Assembly (NCBI GenBank): GCA_028679985.1
Contig: JAJRAH010000112.1
Location: 1 to 8,018, forward strand
DNA from: Methanomassiliicoccales archaeon
GTDB taxonomy: Archaea > Thermoplasmatota > Thermoplasmata > Methanomassiliicoccales > JACIVX01
DNA: 8,018 nucleotides
Direction: 5' to 3'
A model generated the notes under the pieces. The model was not told the origin of the DNA. It made no database searches and saw nothing but the letters and a program-made list of their open reading frames with translations. Below, one piece after another: positions 6,545 through 8,018 of the stretch (positions within the stretch are counted from its first letter, which is position 1; the number at the start of each line of letters is the position of its first letter). A program made the position numbers and the translations under genes.

Positions 6545-7445
6545 GGGCAACACCTACAAGCTCGTCCAGTCCTTCCATGCCCCTCGATTTCAAGTACCTG
6601 GCCAACCCCGATCCGATCTCACCGAAGACCTTCAGGCCTTTCTTACCGACCGCGCTCCCGATCTGGACCGCCACTGCCCCCGCCATCATGTATTCCAACG
6701 CATCTCGCCAGGTCTCGATTCCCCCCGCCCCGATGATCGGTACGTCCAGCTCTTCGTAGAGCTCATAAACGCATCGGAGTCCCACGGGTTTGACCGCCGG
6801 TCCCGAAAGGCCGCCGATCTTGTTCGAGAGTATCGGCTTTCTTGCCTCGATCGACACAGCCATTGCCTTGAGCGTGTTTATCGCCACGATTCCGTCCCCG
6901 CCTGCCTCTTGCACTGCCCGCCCCACCTCAACGATCCTTTCCGTGTTCGGGGTGAGCTTCGCAAACACAGGTATACTGACCGACCTCTTGACTGCCCTTA
7001 TGATCTGGCTGACATTATCAGGATCGACACCGATCTCCATTCCGTATCCGGATGCGTGCGGACAGCTCAGATTCAACTCAACGGCCGAAGCCCCATACTT
7101 CTGCATTCTGGAACACAGCAGTGCGAAATCCTCAGCACTCTGCCCGAAGACGCTTCCTATCACGGGCGCCCCGCCACGAATGGCAATCGACATCTCCTCC
7201 CCAAAGGCTTCAATCCCAGGATTCGGCAGGCCCATTGCATTAAGATATCCGTAAGGTAGTTCGACCAGAGTGGGGTTGGTGTTGCCTTTGCGTACATTCA
7301 GCCCTATCGACTTTGTGACGACAGCTCCCGCCCCGGCTTCGATGGCACTCAGAAGGGATCTTCCAGTCTCTCCGATAATGCCTGAAGCGAGGATGGTCGG
7401 GTTCTTCAGAATGATCCCTGCCACACTCACCCTCAGGGATTTCAT
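6537..7445 (-). CDS. pyrD: Dihydroorotate dehydrogenase B, catalytic subunit
   Basis: PyrD oxidises dihydroorotate to orotate, the fourth step of pyrimidine synthesis, using FMN in a cytoplasmic TIM barrel. Key residues are present: K45 (TKSIG), N69 in NAMGLPNPG, the catalytic base C128 in NLSCPH (cysteine marks class 1, serine would mark class 2), K163 (AKLTPN) and N190 (INTLKAM). The phosphate-binding GGLSGPA (211-217) and GAGGIET (239-245) follow. At 302 residues it is the usual class 1 length, and the downstream overlapping pyrK makes it type 1B (NAD-linked). The ATG at 7445 lies 30 bases after a TATA box with no ribosome site, so it is probably leaderless and leads a pyrD-pyrK transcript. 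No other pyr gene is in view. Confidence 0.96.
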   Translation of the reverse strand: MKSLRVSVAGIILKNPTILASGIIGETGRSLLSAIEAGAGAVVTKSIGLNVRKGNTNPTLVELPYGYLNAMGLPNPGIEAFGEEMSIAIRGGAPVIGSVFGQSAEDFALLCSRMQKYGASAVELNLSCPHASGYGMEIGVDPDNVSQIIRAVKRSVSIPVFAKLTPNTERIVEVGRAVQEAGGDGIVAINTLKAMAVSIEARKPILSNKIGGLSGPAVKPVGLRCVYELYEELDVPIIGAGGIETWRDALEYMMAGAVAVQIGSAVGKKGLKVFGEIGSGLARYLKSRGMEGLDELVGVAHA

Positions 7446-7470
7446 GGTACCGGGACATAATCGCGATAGG

Positions 7471-7480
7471 TAATATTAAT
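7471..7480 (-). promoter_or_regulatory. TATA box of the pyrD-pyrK operon
   Basis: ATTAATATTA on the minus strand is centred 30 bases before the pyrD ATG. No operator-like inverted repeat was seen around it. It shares a 203-base divergent spacer with the cysteine desulfurase gene. Confidence 0.6.
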
Positions 7481-7610
7481 ACCCCTGATTTCTGGGCAAT
7501 CAGACGATAGCTCCAGATGCTGGAATTCGTTCGTGATCTATTGGAACGCGAACGCCTGTCGACAATCTCGCCACGAATTGAGCACATGCTTCTCTAGCGC
7601 CAGGGAAGCA

Positions 7611-7618
7611 GATATATA
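7611..7618 (+). promoter_or_regulatory. TATA box of the cysteine desulfurase-family gene
   Basis: GATATATA is centred about 34 bases before the ATG at 7649. Transcription would start roughly 7-10 bases before the ATG, and GTGA at 7639-7642 could then act as a weak ribosome site at the very 5' end. Confidence 0.55.
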
Positions 7619-7648
7619 CGGCATATTTCTCTCTCCCAGTGAGATCAA

Positions 7649-8018
7649 ATGGACGTTGAGAGAGTTCGCAGGGATTTTCCAATTTATTCCTCCAGAAGGG
7701 GGGATATCGTCTACTTCGACAACGCCTGTCAGACCTTCAGGCCCCGACAGGTGATCGAAGCGGCCAACGACTACTACTTTGACTTCCCCGCTTGCGGAGG
7801 AAGGAGCGTCCATCACCTGGCGACTCAAGTTTCGATCAAGATCGATGAAGCCAGAGAGAAGATCGCACACTTTATTGGATGTGACAACCCGAACGAGATC
7901 GCATTCACCAAGAATTGCACGGAGGGCCTGAATCTCGTGGCAAAGGGTCTGAGGTACAAGAGAGGAGACGCAGTCCTTACGACAGATATGGAACACAATA
8001 GCAACCATGTGCCTTGGC
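7649..8018 (+). CDS. Cysteine desulfurase / class V aminotransferase family, N-terminal part only
   Basis: The first 123 residues match the start of SufS/CsdA-type PLP enzymes, which take sulfur from cysteine for iron-sulfur clusters and tRNA thiolation. YFDNACQTFRP (22-32) corresponds to the family's YLDNAA. RSVHHLAT (52-59) follows, then FTKNCTEGLNLVA (86-98), the PLP-phosphate loop, and EHNSNHVPW (115-123), whose H116 stacks on PLP. The PLP lysine and the active cysteine would lie beyond the right edge, so activity cannot be confirmed. Cysteine instead of alanine in DNAC and the PACGG segment (47-51) suggest an archaeal subfamily rather than bacterial SufS. It is transcribed away from pyrD. 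Selenocysteine lyase or another class V aminotransferase is an alternative. The ATG is supported by the TATA box and the GTGA just upstream. Confidence 0.9.
   Translation, partial: MDVERVRRDFPIYSSRRGDIVYFDNACQTFRPRQVIEAANDYYFDFPACGGRSVHHLATQVSIKIDEAREKIAHFIGCDNPNEIAFTKNCTEGLNLVAKGLRYKRGDAVLTTDMEHNSNHVPW

Noticed and set aside
6417..7259. A 280-codon plus-strand open frame across pyrK and pyrD
   Set aside because: It is antisense to two genes with complete catalytic motifs, its translation has no recognisable motif, and it has no promoter or ribosome site.

Overview
The window reads as archaeal, most likely from a euryarchaeal or Thermoplasmata-like lineage. The evidence is: AT-rich TATA elements centred about 27-30 bases before start codons with no leader between, GGAGG or GGTG-type ribosome sites elsewhere, a tRNA gene with a bulge-helix-bulge intron, and a PyrD/PyrK pair. 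The lineage is inferred; no rRNA or marker gene here fixes it. Genes are packed tightly on both strands and no mobile element, CRISPR array or phage gene was seen.

Left part (1-2745): a cysteine synthase gene on the minus strand runs off the left edge. Next, also on the minus strand, is a large membrane-anchored secreted M28 zinc aminopeptidase with a complete metal site and its own TATA box and ribosome site. Between it and the tRNA lies a short spacer.

Middle (2742-4604): a minus-strand tRNA-Cys(GCA) carries a 14-base intron with a clean bulge-helix-bulge and has a strong TATA box. A plus-strand gene of unknown function with seven cysteines follows. It overlaps tail-to-tail by 32 bases with a minus-strand gene for a small TPR-like protein.

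Right part (4604-8018): a plus-strand homocitrate synthase/isopropylmalate synthase family gene ends exactly where the minus-strand pyrD-pyrK operon ends, the two stop codons forming TGATCA. pyrD and pyrK encode the catalytic and electron-transfer subunits of NAD-linked dihydroorotate dehydrogenase (pyrimidine synthesis). Divergent from pyrD, a cysteine desulfurase-family gene starts and runs off the right edge.

Functionally this is mainly housekeeping metabolism: cysteine synthesis, cysteine use as a sulfur donor, tRNA-Cys, pyrimidines and a 2-oxoacid chain-elongation enzyme. The proximity of three cysteine-related genes is noted but is not an operon. The least understood gene is the cysteine-bearing protein at 3102-3980.
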